Source of the DNA: Paenibacillus thalictri
GTDB taxonomy: Bacteria > Bacillota > Bacilli > Paenibacillales > NBRC-103111
NCBI RefSeq assembly: GCF_004307995.1
Contig: NZ_SIRE01000013.1
Location: 62,001 to 126,000 of the forward strand
Length of the DNA: 64,000 bases
Reading direction: 5' to 3'
How positions within the stretch are numbered: the stretch's first letter is position 1; each line of letters starts with the position of its first letter. Below, in pieces: positions 26,237 to 35,020 of the stretch. The notes below the pieces were generated by a model. That model worked only from the letters and a program-made list of their open reading frames with translations, was not told the origin of the DNA and searched no databases. Made by a program: the position numbers and the translations under genes.

Positions 26237-27267
26237 TGACTTACCAAAGGGAATTTGCAAAAAGATTGTCCGTAGCGGTTATCGGAGTTGGCAATCATGC
26301 GTACCGGAACATACTCCCCTGTCTCCATCACTTGCCCGTTAAGCTGAAGGCCGTATGTGATATCAATGAAGATTTGGCCCGTGTAACGGCCGAGCAATTC
26401 GGGTGCAAAGCTTATACGAGCACAGCGGAGCTTTATGAACGGGAGCAGCTTGATGCGATCTTTTTATGCGTATCCCCCAAACTCCATCCGCAATTGGCGA
26501 TCGAGGCGTTTGAAGCGGGCCTTCACGTATGGATGGAAAAACCCGTATCTTTAAGGGCGCATGAAGTAGAGCGAATGATCGACATGCGGAATGGGTTCGT
26601 GGCCATCGTTGGCTTCAAGAAGGCGTTTATGCCTTCGACGGAGAAAGCGATTGAGATAGTCCAATCCGAGCAATACGGAAATCTTCAATCGATGCTGGCG
26701 GTTTACCCGATGAGCATACCCGTAAACGGCAAGCAAGTGCTGGAGGAAGGGCGTTTTGTTAATTGGCTGGCCAATGGCGTGCATCCGTTATCGCTGATGC
26801 TGGCTGTTGGGGGAGATGTGGAGGCGGTTACCGTTCATCAGGGCCGTAACGGGCGAAGCGTATGTTTGCTAGATTTTGCAAGTGGTGCGGTCGGCAATTT
26901 CCATATGGCTTCAGGTCCGCATCCGATCGAGCATTATGGCTTCTACGGGGAGAATTGGCACTTGGAGATTGAGAATTCCTTTCGGGTGAAGCTGCAGCGC
27001 GGGATGCCGTTTGAATATAACAAGACATGGAACTATGCGCCGCCCGGGACGGACACCGGAGCCATCGTGTGGGAACCGCAGAATCATTTGGCCACGCTGG
27101 AAAACAAAGCATTGTTCACTCAAGGGGTGTACGGCGAGATGATGTATTTCTGCGAATGCATTTTGCAATCCCGGCAGCCGGAGAAAGGTTCGCTGGAGTT
27201 TGCATTACAGCTGATGAAAGTGTATGAAGCGGCTTTGTTGTCGGAAGGGAAAACAATAAGGATTTGA
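26236..27267 (+). CDS. Gfo/Idh/MocA-family oxidoreductase
   Basis: A 343-residue oxidoreductase. It has a Rossmann start LSVAVIGVGNHAYRNILP, the acidic strand end CDINEDLA, the family motif WMEKPVSLR (about 102-110) and a C-terminal substrate domain with NWLANGVHPLSLML where catalytic His is expected. The ATG at 26236 overlaps the stop of the TIM-barrel gene (TAATG) and follows GGAGGCG, so the two are translationally coupled. An upstream open extension to 26128 is only overlap with the previous gene. It is the last gene of the Lpl-type operon and probably acts on the imported sugar or its derivative. Confidence 0.82.
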   Translation: MTYQREFAKRLSVAVIGVGNHAYRNILPCLHHLPVKLKAVCDINEDLARVTAEQFGCKAYTSTAELYEREQLDAIFLCVSPKLHPQLAIEAFEAGLHVWMEKPVSLRAHEVERMIDMRNGFVAIVGFKKAFMPSTEKAIEIVQSEQYGNLQSMLAVYPMSIPVNGKQVLEEGRFVNWLANGVHPLSLMLAVGGDVEAVTVHQGRNGRSVCLLDFASGAVGNFHMASGPHPIEHYGFYGENWHLEIENSFRVKLQRGMPFEYNKTWNYAPPGTDTGAIVWEPQNHLATLENKALFTQGVYGEMMYFCECILQSRQPEKGSLEFALQLMKVYEAALLSEGKTIRI

Positions 27268-27290
27268 CCATCTGTAAAAAACATGAGTGT

Positions 27291-27357
27291 AAGTGAGAGA
27301 AGATGGACTGGTTGAGGGCGAGTGACACTCCCAAAGCCAGTCCATCTTCCACTTATC
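27291..27357. terminator. Long stem-loop between convergent genes
   Basis: An 11-bp perfect core (27301-27311 with 27337-27347, arm AGATGGACTGG) extends outward with small bulges (AAGTGAGAGA against its counterpart ending near 27357). No clear T-run is present on either side. It is probably a shared terminator or barrier for the Lpl-type operon (plus) and the GntR gene (minus). Confidence 0.6.
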
Positions 27358-27374
27358 TTCCCTGAAAAGATCAA

Positions 27375-28010
27375 TTATAAAATCAAGATTTGCTTGCCAA
27401 ATTCCAAATGCTGGATCGCCAGCTTGTACGCATCTTCGGCATTGCCTTGCTTAATAAGTTCGTAGATGTTCTTATGATCTTCATACGATCTTTGGATTCG
27501 CTTGTTATCTTTGCGAAGTACATTCAGCGCAATTTGAAACAGCTTGTCTTGCAAATTTTCAAATGTTTGTTTGATTTCATAATTCCCATATATTTCAATC
27601 AATTTGCGGTGAAAATCGGAATCTCTTCTGGTGAATTCCTGAAAGTCATTTGTCTCCATATATTTGGCCTGTTCGGCCAAGTTGTTTTCGAACCAGCTTT
27701 TTTCCTCGTCTGAAAAGGTCCGGGAAGCGAGTTTGCTTATGACATAACCTTCAAGCGCCATGCGGTAGTCGAAAAAGTCGATCACTCTCTGAAGCGAAAG
27801 CTCCTTTACGCTGAGTCCCTTATTGGGTGAATAAGTGACCCATCCCTCGGCTTCTAAGCGCTCTAAAGCGGCCCGGATCGGTGTTCTGCTCATTTCCAAA
27901 AGCTCGACCAAATGCCGCTCCGTTAAATTTTCCCCGGGTGGAATACTTCCGTTTAGGATAAGATTCCGCAAGCGCTCATATGCTTTCTCTTTAAGCGTTA
28001 AACCTGCCAT
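27375..28010 (-). CDS. GntR-family regulator, FadR subfamily (FCD domain)
   Basis: A 211-residue regulator. The N-terminal winged helix contains KAYERLRNLILNGSIPPGENL, then ERHLVELLEMSRTPIRAALERLEAEGWV and GLSVKEL. The all-helical FCD ligand domain (about 80-211) has the metal-site type residues FTRRDSDFHRKLIEIYGN and YEDHKNIYELIKQGN (Asp/His positions). FCD regulators usually bind an organic or sugar acid and release DNA. A degenerate copy of the palindrome ATTGTATACAAT lies 35 bases before its start (28045-28056), and better copies lie at 28980 and 40120-40153. It is therefore the likely local repressor of the apiose genes. Confidence 0.85.
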   Translation of the reverse strand: MAGLTLKEKAYERLRNLILNGSIPPGENLTERHLVELLEMSRTPIRAALERLEAEGWVTYSPNKGLSVKELSLQRVIDFFDYRMALEGYVISKLASRTFSDEEKSWFENNLAEQAKYMETNDFQEFTRRDSDFHRKLIEIYGNYEIKQTFENLQDKLFQIALNVLRKDNKRIQRSYEDHKNIYELIKQGNAEDAYKLAIQHLEFGKQILIL

Positions 28011-28044
28011 AACGCGACCTCAATTCACACTTATTTAAATCAAT

Positions 28045-28056
28045 ATTATATACCAA
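28045..28056. promoter_or_regulatory. Degenerate GntR-type operator before the GntR gene
   Basis: ATTATATACCAA matches 9 of 12 positions of ATTGTATACAAT found at 28980. It lies 35 bases upstream of the GntR start, in the expected place for autoregulation. Confidence 0.4.
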
Positions 28057-28079
28057 ATGTATTCATTATGCACGTTGGA

Positions 28080-28892
28080 TTAGCGGGACGTATGGAAAGG
28101 GAATTGTTTCAAATAATCCAGGCTTTCCTCCAGCCATGCCTGTTCCAAACGAACAGTTTCCCCAATCGTTCCGGCATAGGGCGTCCAGAGTTCAAGAATG
28201 ACATTGGGCTGCTTGCCCAGTTTGTTTAACAACGCAAGCAAACCGGGGATATCCAGCCTGCCTTTTCCCGCTGGAGCACCTTGCACGATAAAACCTAATT
28301 GGTGCTCGGCCCGCTTAATTTCAAAGTCTTTGACATGCAGATTCACAACGTAAGGCAGCAGTGCCTGAATGACCTGATCGGGCGATTCCAACGCGCTGAA
28401 GGAGTTCACCGTATCCAGGCAACAGCCTGCGAAAGGACTGTTGAGACGGTCGAATAATCCGGCGAGCTGATGTGTCGTATGTAGTCCGTGATTTTCGATG
28501 GCCAACACGATGCCGAATGCTTCCAATTGGGGGAGCACTTCCCGGATATGAGCTTCCGCAACCGTTGTTTCCGGTTCGGTAATGATCGTCCGGAGCAAAG
28601 TGCAGTTCAGTTTCTGCGCTATTTCCGCATACTTAAGCAAATGTTGAGGTGCTGTTCCGCGGGTGCCGATTTCAAGTGTCACATTTAGTTTTTGAGCTGT
28701 ACGCAGGATATCGTCGAGCTCTTCATCGGATAGGAGGTGCAGAGGAACGTTGTCGGCGATTTGCACCAATTCTAAGCCATTGTCGTGAGCAATATGAATT
28801 AATTGTTCCATCGTCAGCGGACTCTCCGGTTTCTCGTACTTGGGGATGCCAACCGACCATGTCAGCGTATAGGAGCCAATTCCAAGTTTCAT
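28080..28892 (-). CDS. TIM-barrel sugar isomerase/epimerase-family protein, possible 3-oxo-isoapionate decarboxylase
   Basis: A 270-residue xylose-isomerase-like TIM barrel. Candidate metal ligands are Glu in VLAIENHG (about 130-137), Asp in GCCLDTVNSF (about 158-167), His in VNLHVKDF (about 185-192) and Glu in VILELWTP. The family includes isomerases and epimerases and, as I recall, a decarboxylase that turns 3-oxo-isoapionate into L-erythrulose (OiaC). That role is only an inference from the neighbours: a D-apiose dehydrogenase-like gene and a D-apionate oxidoisomerase-like gene lie just across the divergent promoter. It is read away from them, towards the GntR gene, and the start is preceded by a GGAGGT ribosome site. 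Confidence 0.7.
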   Translation of the reverse strand: MKLGIGSYTLTWSVGIPKYEKPESPLTMEQLIHIAHDNGLELVQIADNVPLHLLSDEELDDILRTAQKLNVTLEIGTRGTAPQHLLKYAEIAQKLNCTLLRTIITEPETTVAEAHIREVLPQLEAFGIVLAIENHGLHTTHQLAGLFDRLNSPFAGCCLDTVNSFSALESPDQVIQALLPYVVNLHVKDFEIKRAEHQLGFIVQGAPAGKGRLDIPGLLALLNKLGKQPNVILELWTPYAGTIGETVRLEQAWLEESLDYLKQFPFHTSR

Positions 28893-28979
28893 ATGTGTAC
28901 CTCCAGATCATTATTTTGCCATATGGATATCAACAGGGTAACGGATACGTGAAAAGGTGTCAATACAATAAAAATATAT

Positions 28980-28991
28980 ATTGTATACAAT
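28980..28991. promoter_or_regulatory. Perfect 12-bp palindromic GntR-type operator
   Basis: ATTGTATACAAT is a perfect palindrome with the GT-N2-AC core expected for FadR-subfamily GntR regulators. It sits in the divergent region between the TIM-barrel gene (minus) and the oxidoreductase at 29083 (plus), about 90 bases from each start, so one bound repressor can control both directions. Confidence 0.7.
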
Positions 28992-29082
28992 TTGTGTTTA
29001 TGATACCATCGAACCGTTGCGGATGCTTTCAGTATATGGCTGAATGGTTGACCTTAAATTGATGGAAAGGATGGCGCCTGAT

Positions 29083-30126
29083 ATGAAAACATGGAAAATC
29101 GGGCTTGTCGGAACCGGCTACTGGTCGAGTAAGCATCTAATGGCATGGGCGAGAATTCCTAATGTTCAAGTTGTTGCACTCGCTAACCGCAGCCGGGCAA
29201 AAATGCTGCAGAAAGCCGAGGAATTCGGAATCCCGCCGGAACGCTGCTACGAAAGTCTGCAGGAGCTGTTGGACGGTTGTGAAGTCGACATCATCGATAT
29301 TGTAACCGGACCGGAAACTCATCTGGATTTTGTCAAGCAGGCCGCTGCTGCCGGCAAACATATTTTGTGCCAAAAGCCATTTGCCCCAAGCTTGGAACAA
29401 GCACAAGAAATGGTGGAAGTATGCCGTGCGGAGGGAGTAAGGCTGATGGTGACGGAAAATTGGCGGTGGCTTAGCCGGTTTCAAACCGTCAAAGCGCTGC
29501 TGGAAGGAGGGAGACTAGGGAAAATCAGCGCGGTGCGTTATATCCATACCGATTATTACACCCCCCGGATGGCACCCGAGGTCGAGCTTCCGCAGCCTTT
29601 TTTCCGCGAAATGCCGCAGCTGCTGTTTTATGAAATGGGCGTGCATTGGTACGATACGTGGCGATTTTTATTCGGCACTCCCCGGAGGTTGTACGCGGAG
29701 ACCGCTTCCGTCAGTCCGTACGTTGTCGGCGAGGATTCGGGCATTATCGTGCTGGGGCATGACGATTTTTACGGTTTCATGGACATGAGCTGGGCGACTC
29801 GCCAGAAGCTGGATTACCCGCTTGGGGATACAGTAGGGCCTGTGCACCTCGAACAGCTGGTGATTGACGGAAGCGAAGGCACCGTTAAAATGTACACCGA
29901 CGGCCGGATCACCTTCATTGACCGCAATGGCGTGTCGGAGGAAACCGTCTTGGAAGATGGTCCGCTGGATCATGAGGAAAGCCATTTCCGGCTGGCCTCC
30001 CATTGCATCCATTGTCTGAACTCCGGTGAACCGTTTCAGACGAGTGGGGAAGATAATTTGATTACACTTCGCATGGCCTTTGGCACTTATGAAAGTGCGT
30101 TTAAACATGCGCCGATTAGTTTGTAG
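29083..30126 (+). CDS. apsD: D-apiose dehydrogenase-like oxidoreductase (Gfo/Idh/MocA family)
   Basis: A 347-residue oxidoreductase. The Rossmann start is WKIGLVGTGYWSSKHLMAWAR, the family motif CQKPFAPSLEQA lies at about residues 95-106 (Gln-Lys-Pro in place of Glu-Lys-Pro), and TENWRW follows. A C-terminal part with PFFREMPQLLFYEMGVHWYDTWRFLFG and VVGEDSGIIVL closely resembles what I remember of D-apiose dehydrogenases, which oxidise D-apiose to D-apionolactone. The ATG at 29083 gives the standard family start after GGAAAGG; in-frame ATGs at 29044, 29062 and 29071 are possible. It heads the operon with ApnO-, AraD- and AraB-like genes, behind the GntR-type palindrome. The symbol rests on recognition and context, not a search. 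Confidence 0.65.
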   Translation: MKTWKIGLVGTGYWSSKHLMAWARIPNVQVVALANRSRAKMLQKAEEFGIPPERCYESLQELLDGCEVDIIDIVTGPETHLDFVKQAAAAGKHILCQKPFAPSLEQAQEMVEVCRAEGVRLMVTENWRWLSRFQTVKALLEGGRLGKISAVRYIHTDYYTPRMAPEVELPQPFFREMPQLLFYEMGVHWYDTWRFLFGTPRRLYAETASVSPYVVGEDSGIIVLGHDDFYGFMDMSWATRQKLDYPLGDTVGPVHLEQLVIDGSEGTVKMYTDGRITFIDRNGVSEETVLEDGPLDHEESHFRLASHCIHCLNSGEPFQTSGEDNLITLRMAFGTYESAFKHAPISL

Positions 30127-30210
30127 CAGATATTCGCGATAACCCGCAGGGGCATCGCACTAATGGAATAGATTCATCCAATAAATATATGTATAGGGAG
30201 ATGTTCTGAA

Positions 30211-31071
30211 ATGAATAACCAACAACAAGCAACCGTTGCTGTGATCGGCGCAGGAGGAAAAATGGGCTGCCGTATCACCGATAATCTGGTGAAGGGCAAT
30301 CATCGCCTGCTGCTTTGCGAACAAGCGGAAAGCGGAATTGAACGTTTGAAACAGCGGAATTTGCAGCCGACCGCTAATGAAATCGCCGTTCCGCAGGCGG
30401 ATTACATCATTCTTGCCGTACCGGATGCTCTAATAGGCAAAATTTCCGCAACTGTCGTTCCTATGATGAAGTCCGGGGCCACGCTGATTTTGCTTGACCC
30501 TGCGGCCGCCTATGCCAATCAGGTAACCTTGCGCGACGATTGCACCTTTGTTGTGACGCATCCTTGCCATCCGGCGTTGTTTGAAGAGCAGGATTCTGTG
30601 GAAGCCCGCCAGGACATGTTCGGCGGAATTGCCGCCAAGCAAGATATCGTTATCGCGCTTCAACAAGGGGAACAGATCAACTTTGAAGTAGCTGAGCAAA
30701 TTTGTATTGAGATGTTTGCTCCTGTAGTCGCTTGTCACCGCATTACTGTGGAGCATATGGCGCTGCTTGAGCCGGCGGCGGCGGAAGTGGTCGCGGCGGC
30801 GGCAGCCTGCATCATGAAGGAAGCAATGGACGAAGTCATTAAGATGGGAGTTCCTGCTGCTGCGGCTCGTTCGTTTATGCTGGGACATATCCAAATTCCG
30901 CTTGCGATTGCCTTCAATAATGTCAATCCGTTTTCAGACGCTGCCAAAATCGCCATAGATTATGGTTATGAGAAAATTTTCAAACCGGATTGGAAGCAAG
31001 TGTTTACGAAAGAAGCGCTTGATGACGTACTGCGCCGTATGCTGCACTTGAATGAGCAGAATGAGCGATAA
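30211..31071 (+). CDS. apnO: D-apionate oxidoisomerase-like protein (6-phosphogluconate-dehydrogenase superfamily)
   Basis: A 286-residue protein. The N-terminal NAD-binding fold has VAVIGAGGKMGCRITDNL, and DYIILAVPD at the third strand. THPCHPALF follows. The C-terminal helical PGDH_C-type domain has MALLEPAAAEVVAAAAACIMKEAM (key Glu-Pro-Ala-Ala) and MLGHIQIPLAIAF, ending in FKPDWKQVF. This combination is the ApnO type, which converts D-apionate to 3-oxo-isoapionate by linked oxidation and isomerisation. GGGAGAT lies 8 bases before the ATG. Related proteins of the same fold with other substrates exist, so the name depends on the neighbouring dehydrogenase and the lactonase-like gene at 48789. 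Confidence 0.65.
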   Translation: MNNQQQATVAVIGAGGKMGCRITDNLVKGNHRLLLCEQAESGIERLKQRNLQPTANEIAVPQADYIILAVPDALIGKISATVVPMMKSGATLILLDPAAAYANQVTLRDDCTFVVTHPCHPALFEEQDSVEARQDMFGGIAAKQDIVIALQQGEQINFEVAEQICIEMFAPVVACHRITVEHMALLEPAAAEVVAAAAACIMKEAMDEVIKMGVPAAAARSFMLGHIQIPLAIAFNNVNPFSDAAKIAIDYGYEKIFKPDWKQVFTKEALDDVLRRMLHLNEQNER

Positions 31072-31095
31072 GCGGCTTAACTCATTGGGGAACGG

Positions 31096-31821
31096 GTGGA
31101 GATTATGTTAGAAAAACTGAAAGAAGCCGTGCTGGAAGCAAATTTGGAGCTGCCCAAGCAGGGCATGGTCAAATTTACGTGGGGAAATGTCAGTGGCATT
31201 GACCGTGACTCAGGGCTTGTCGTAATTAAACCAAGCGGAGTTTCGTATGCGAACATGAAGCGAGACGATATGGTTGTCGTCGACCTGCAGGGCCGTGTAG
31301 TGGAGGGCCATTTACGGCCCTCCTCCGACACGCCTACACATATCGTATTGTATAAGGTCTTCCGGGATATCGGCGGCATTGTACATACGCATTCGCCTTG
31401 GGCTACCAGTTGGGCGCAAGCCGGCAGAGCGATTCCGATCTTGGGAACGACCCAAGCCGACTATTTCTATGGAGATGTTCCTTGTACCCGGAAAATGACG
31501 GAATCCGAGATTCGGCTCGATTATGAGGCGGAAACGGGCAATGTCATTGCCGAAACCTTCAAGGATATCAACCCGCTGCATGTTCCCGGCGTTGTGGTGA
31601 ACGGTCACGCTCCGTTCGCTTGGGGAAAGAACCCTCATGATGCGGTTCACAATGCGATGGTGCTGGAAGAGGTCGCGCAAATCGCCTATCATACGCTGCA
31701 GTTGAATGCTTCCGTCCCATCGCTTGACCAAGCCCTGCAGGATAAGCATTTCTTACGCAAACATGGTCCAGGTGCGTATTACGGACAAATAAAAGGGCAG
31801 GGAGGATCCCATGAGCAATAA
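31096..31821 (+). CDS. araD: L-ribulose-5-phosphate 4-epimerase-like class II aldolase-fold protein
   Basis: A 241-residue AraD-type protein, close to the usual 230. It has the phosphate-binding and enediolate motifs FTWGNVSGIDRDSG and KPSGVSYANM, SSDTPTHIVLYKVF (Asp and Thr of the active site), the zinc histidines in VHTHSPWATSWAQ, the catalytic region QADYFYGDVPCTRKMTE, and the third zinc His in VVVNGHAPFAWG. Start chosen: ATG at 31096 or 31105, with GGGTGGAG just before the latter; the 31105 start (MLEKLKEAVLEAN) is the more typical. It overlaps the kinase gene by 11 bases. The usual partner AraA is absent from the window. Confidence 0.85.
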   Translation: MEIMLEKLKEAVLEANLELPKQGMVKFTWGNVSGIDRDSGLVVIKPSGVSYANMKRDDMVVVDLQGRVVEGHLRPSSDTPTHIVLYKVFRDIGGIVHTHSPWATSWAQAGRAIPILGTTQADYFYGDVPCTRKMTESEIRLDYEAETGNVIAETFKDINPLHVPGVVVNGHAPFAWGKNPHDAVHNAMVLEEVAQIAYHTLQLNASVPSLDQALQDKHFLRKHGPGAYYGQIKGQGGSHEQ

Positions 31822-33505
31822 ATATGCGATTGGCATTGACTATGGGACTGAATCGGGGAGAGCGGTTCTGGTTGAGTTGTCTACGGGAGAAGAAATCGAA
31901 AGCCATGTAACGCCATATCCTCATGGAGTTATCGATGAGGTTCTTCCTGACAGTGCAGTCAAGCTGGGACTCAATTGGGCGCTTCAGCATCCGGATGATT
32001 ACATGGAGGTGTTAAGACGTTCTGTTCCGGCTGTGATGAAACAATCGGGGATATCGGCGGAAGATGTGATCGGTATCGGCATCGATTTCACCTCCTGCAC
32101 CATGCTGCCGGTGGATGAACAAGGAACCCCGCTTTGCTTCAAGGAGTCGCTGAAGCTGAATCCACACAGCTGGGTTAAGTTATGGAAACATCACGCAGCT
32201 CAAGATGAAGCCGATTTGCTGAATGAGATCGCCGCCCGTCGCGGAGAACCGTTTATGAGCAGATATGGCGGGAAGTTGTCCTCCGAATGGATGATTGCTA
32301 AGATTTGGCAAGTTCTGAACGAAGCGCCGGAAATATACCGGCAAACCGATCTCTTTTTCGAAGCGACGGACTGGGTTGTTTCGCAAATGACCGGAAATAT
32401 CGTGCGCAATAGCTGTGCGAGCGGCTACAAGTCTATTTGGCATAAGAATAGCGGTTATCCTGACAGACAATTTTTTAGTGCTCTGGATCCGCGTTTGGAC
32501 AATTTAACCGCTACCAAGCTTCGCGGCAATATTATGCCGCTGGGGACAAAAGCGGGAGAGCTTACCCCGGAGATGGCCGGCGTGATGGGCTTGAAACCGG
32601 GCACGGCCGTCGCTGTGGGCAATGTCGACGCGCATGCGGCCGTGCCGGCCGTCGGTGTGGTCACGCCTGGAAAATTGGTCATGGCGATGGGCACCTCGAT
32701 TTGTCATATGGTGCTGGGTACGGAAGAGAAAGCAGTCGAAGGCATGTGTGGTGTTGTCGAAGACGGAATCATCCCCGGATATTACGGTTATGAAGCCGGA
32801 CAATCGGCGGTCGGCGACATCTTTGCTTGGTATGTAGATGAAGCGGTCCCCAATTATGTGCATATGTTGGCCGGGCAGGAAGGCATTCATGTTCACGAAT
32901 GGCTGGAGAAACGGGCATCGGCTTACAAGCCGGGGGAAAGCGGATTGCTGGCATTGGACTGGTGGAACGGCAATCGCTCCATTCTGGTTGACACGAACTT
33001 GACAGGGCTCATTCTCGGCTGCACTTTGCAAACCAAACCGGAGGAAATATACCGGGCGCTCCTTGAAGCGACCGCTTTCGGGACGCGGAAAATTATAGAC
33101 GCATTCACCCAGAGCGGGGTGGAGATTCAAGAGCTGTATGCTTGCGGAGGTTTGCCTCAGCGCAATAAGCTGCTGATGCAAATTTATGCCGATGTGACGA
33201 ACCGCGAAATTAAAGTAGCGGCCTCCAAGCAAACGCCGGCGGTGGGAGCCGCTATGTTTGGCGCCGTTGCGGCGGGAGCGGAACGGGGCGGATACGCGAC
33301 CATTCAGGAAGCATCCGCTAAGATGGCGCGGGTGCTTGAACAATCTTACCGGCCGATTGCGGCAAACGTTTTAATATACGAACAATTGTTTCAGGAATAT
33401 TCGCGCCTTCACGATTATTTCGGCCGAGGCGGCAACGACGTCATGAAGCGGTTGAAAACAATCAAAGAGAACATGCATACCGATGTTCATCATGATTCAC
33501 TTTGA
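31811..33505 (+). CDS. araB: Ribulokinase-like FGGY kinase
   Basis: A 564-residue FGGY-family kinase of normal AraB length. Domain I has YAIGIDYGTESGRAVLV, GIGIDFTSCTMLPVDEQGTPL and the substrate loop WVKLWKHHAAQ. Then come SRYGGKLSSEWMIAKIW and EATDWVVSQMTG. Domain II has the ATP-site MAMGTSICHMVLG, YEAGQSAVGDIFAW and YACGGLPQRNKLLMQIYADV. It phosphorylates L-ribulose in arabinose pathways, and AraB enzymes accept several 2-ketopentoses. GGGAGG lies about 6 bases before the ATG, inside the end of araD. With no isomerase gene nearby but apiose-type genes upstream, its true substrate here is uncertain. Confidence 0.85.
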   Translation: MSNKYAIGIDYGTESGRAVLVELSTGEEIESHVTPYPHGVIDEVLPDSAVKLGLNWALQHPDDYMEVLRRSVPAVMKQSGISAEDVIGIGIDFTSCTMLPVDEQGTPLCFKESLKLNPHSWVKLWKHHAAQDEADLLNEIAARRGEPFMSRYGGKLSSEWMIAKIWQVLNEAPEIYRQTDLFFEATDWVVSQMTGNIVRNSCASGYKSIWHKNSGYPDRQFFSALDPRLDNLTATKLRGNIMPLGTKAGELTPEMAGVMGLKPGTAVAVGNVDAHAAVPAVGVVTPGKLVMAMGTSICHMVLGTEEKAVEGMCGVVEDGIIPGYYGYEAGQSAVGDIFAWYVDEAVPNYVHMLAGQEGIHVHEWLEKRASAYKPGESGLLALDWWNGNRSILVDTNLTGLILGCTLQTKPEEIYRALLEATAFGTRKIIDAFTQSGVEIQELYACGGLPQRNKLLMQIYADVTNREIKVAASKQTPAVGAAMFGAVAAGAERGGYATIQEASAKMARVLEQSYRPIAANVLIYEQLFQEYSRLHDYFGRGGNDVMKRLKTIKENMHTDVHHDSL

Positions 33506-33610
33506 TGAATTGGCTAATAAAGTGTTATCGATTTTAAGTCTTTGCTATTTCGCCATGCTTGTACCCGGGTGTAATCTAAACATGCAAACATCAAAAGGAG
33601 GGTCAAATCG

Positions 33611-34948
33611 ATGAAGCCCAATCTAAAGAAGTATGTGGGGATGGGATTAAGCGCAGTGCTCCTGGCTGCAGCGCTTACAGGCTGCGGGGATGGAGACAAA
33701 CCTGCAGCTAATTCCCAGAACCAAGCAGGCGATGGCGGCAGTAAAGCAGACAAGCCGTTTGCCGGTAAAACGCTCCAAGTTTTTCTGGTTAGCCACCCAT
33801 GGGGAGAATCCATCAAGCAATTTGCACCGGAATTCGAACAACAAACCGGGATGAAGGTGGAGTTCCAAAGCTTTTTTGACGAGCAATTCGCGCAAAAGCT
33901 GTCAGTCCAGCTGACCACAGGTTCGGCTACACCGGACGTATTTATGTACCGTCCGCCGCAAGAAGGAAAACTTTTCTTCAAGAACGGCTGGATTCAGCCT
34001 TTGGACGATTTCGTGAAGAAGGACCCGAGCTACGATATCGCGGATTTTTCCCCGTCTTCGATCGGTTCCACTACGGTTGACGGAAAACTGGCCGGTATTC
34101 CGGTGTATACCGAATCGCAAATCTTGTATTACCGGAAAGATCTGCTCGAAAAAGCGAACATTCCTGTGCCTAAAACGCTTGATGAATTAGACGCAGCGAT
34201 CAAGAAGCTGCACGATCCGGGTAACGGTTTATACGGTTTTGTTGCTCGGGGGCAGCGTGCTGCGGCTGTAACTCAGCTTTCCTCCTTCTTGTTCTCGGAA
34301 GGAGCGGATTTCACCAAAGACGGAAAAGCGACGGTGAACACGGCTGAAGCCGTTAAGGCGTTTGGCATGTATGGATCTTGGCTCAAAGATTACGGGCCTC
34401 CAGGGGTGCTGAATATGGCGTGGCCGCAAGCGATGGGCGTATTTGCGCAAGGCAAAGCCGCATTTTTCACCGATATCAGTTCCGTATACAAAAATGCAAT
34501 CGATCCCGAAAAATCAACAATCAAGGATAAAGTCGGGTTCGCCCAATTCCCGGCAGGTAAAGCAGGGGCCAAGCCGTTTAATGTGACGCCGATGGGGATC
34601 GCCATGAACTCCAAAGCTGCCAATAAAGATGCGGCCTGGGAATTCATTAAGTGGTCCACAAGCAAGGAAATGGTGCTTAAGCTTCAGAAAGCCGGCAATA
34701 CGGGAGCAAGAAATTCAGTTTGGGAAAAACCGGATGCAATCGCGGATCTTCCGAAAGAGCTGTACGAGATTTCCAAGGAAGCCAATAAGATAGGTGTAGA
34801 CCATGACCGTCCGGTAGTCATTAACGTAGGTGAAGCACGCGATATCGTGGGAACCGTCATCGTCAAAGCGATTCTCGGCGAAAATGTGAAGGAAGCCGCC
34901 GACAAAGCCAATCAAGAGCTGCAGACATTGATGGATAAGGAAAAATAG
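33611..34948 (+). CDS. CUT1 sugar ABC importer, substrate-binding lipoprotein (family 1)
   Basis: A 445-residue binding lipoprotein. The signal peptide MKPNLKKYVGMGLSAVLLAAA ends in the lipobox LTGC (Cys25). The mature protein has LQVFLVSHPWGESIKQFAPEFE, PDVFMYRPPQEGKLF, IPVYTESQILYYRKDLLEKANIPVP and the hinge region GVFAQGKAAFFTDISS. It follows the AraB-like kinase by 105 bases and has AGGAGGG before its ATG. It is probably the sugar receptor of the same catabolic operon. The permeases are at 35021 and 35899, and no ATPase gene is present. Confidence 0.88.
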   Translation: MKPNLKKYVGMGLSAVLLAAALTGCGDGDKPAANSQNQAGDGGSKADKPFAGKTLQVFLVSHPWGESIKQFAPEFEQQTGMKVEFQSFFDEQFAQKLSVQLTTGSATPDVFMYRPPQEGKLFFKNGWIQPLDDFVKKDPSYDIADFSPSSIGSTTVDGKLAGIPVYTESQILYYRKDLLEKANIPVPKTLDELDAAIKKLHDPGNGLYGFVARGQRAAAVTQLSSFLFSEGADFTKDGKATVNTAEAVKAFGMYGSWLKDYGPPGVLNMAWPQAMGVFAQGKAAFFTDISSVYKNAIDPEKSTIKDKVGFAQFPAGKAGAKPFNVTPMGIAMNSKAANKDAAWEFIKWSTSKEMVLKLQKAGNTGARNSVWEKPDAIADLPKELYEISKEANKIGVDHDRPVVINVGEARDIVGTVIVKAILGENVKEAADKANQELQTLMDKEK

Positions 34949-34961
34949 CATTTGCCAAGCG

Positions 34962-34996
34962 ATCAAAGAGTCTGGATGCTGGACTCTTTGATTTTT
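34962..34996 (+). terminator. Intra-operon rho-independent terminator/attenuator
   Basis: A perfect 11-bp stem (34962-34972 with 34982-34992, arm ATCAAAGAGTC) is followed by T5. It lies between the binding-protein gene and the permease genes of one importer, so it probably reduces rather than abolishes permease expression. Confidence 0.82.
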
Positions 34997-35020
34997 ATAT
35001 GACGGAAGGGTGGAATTACA

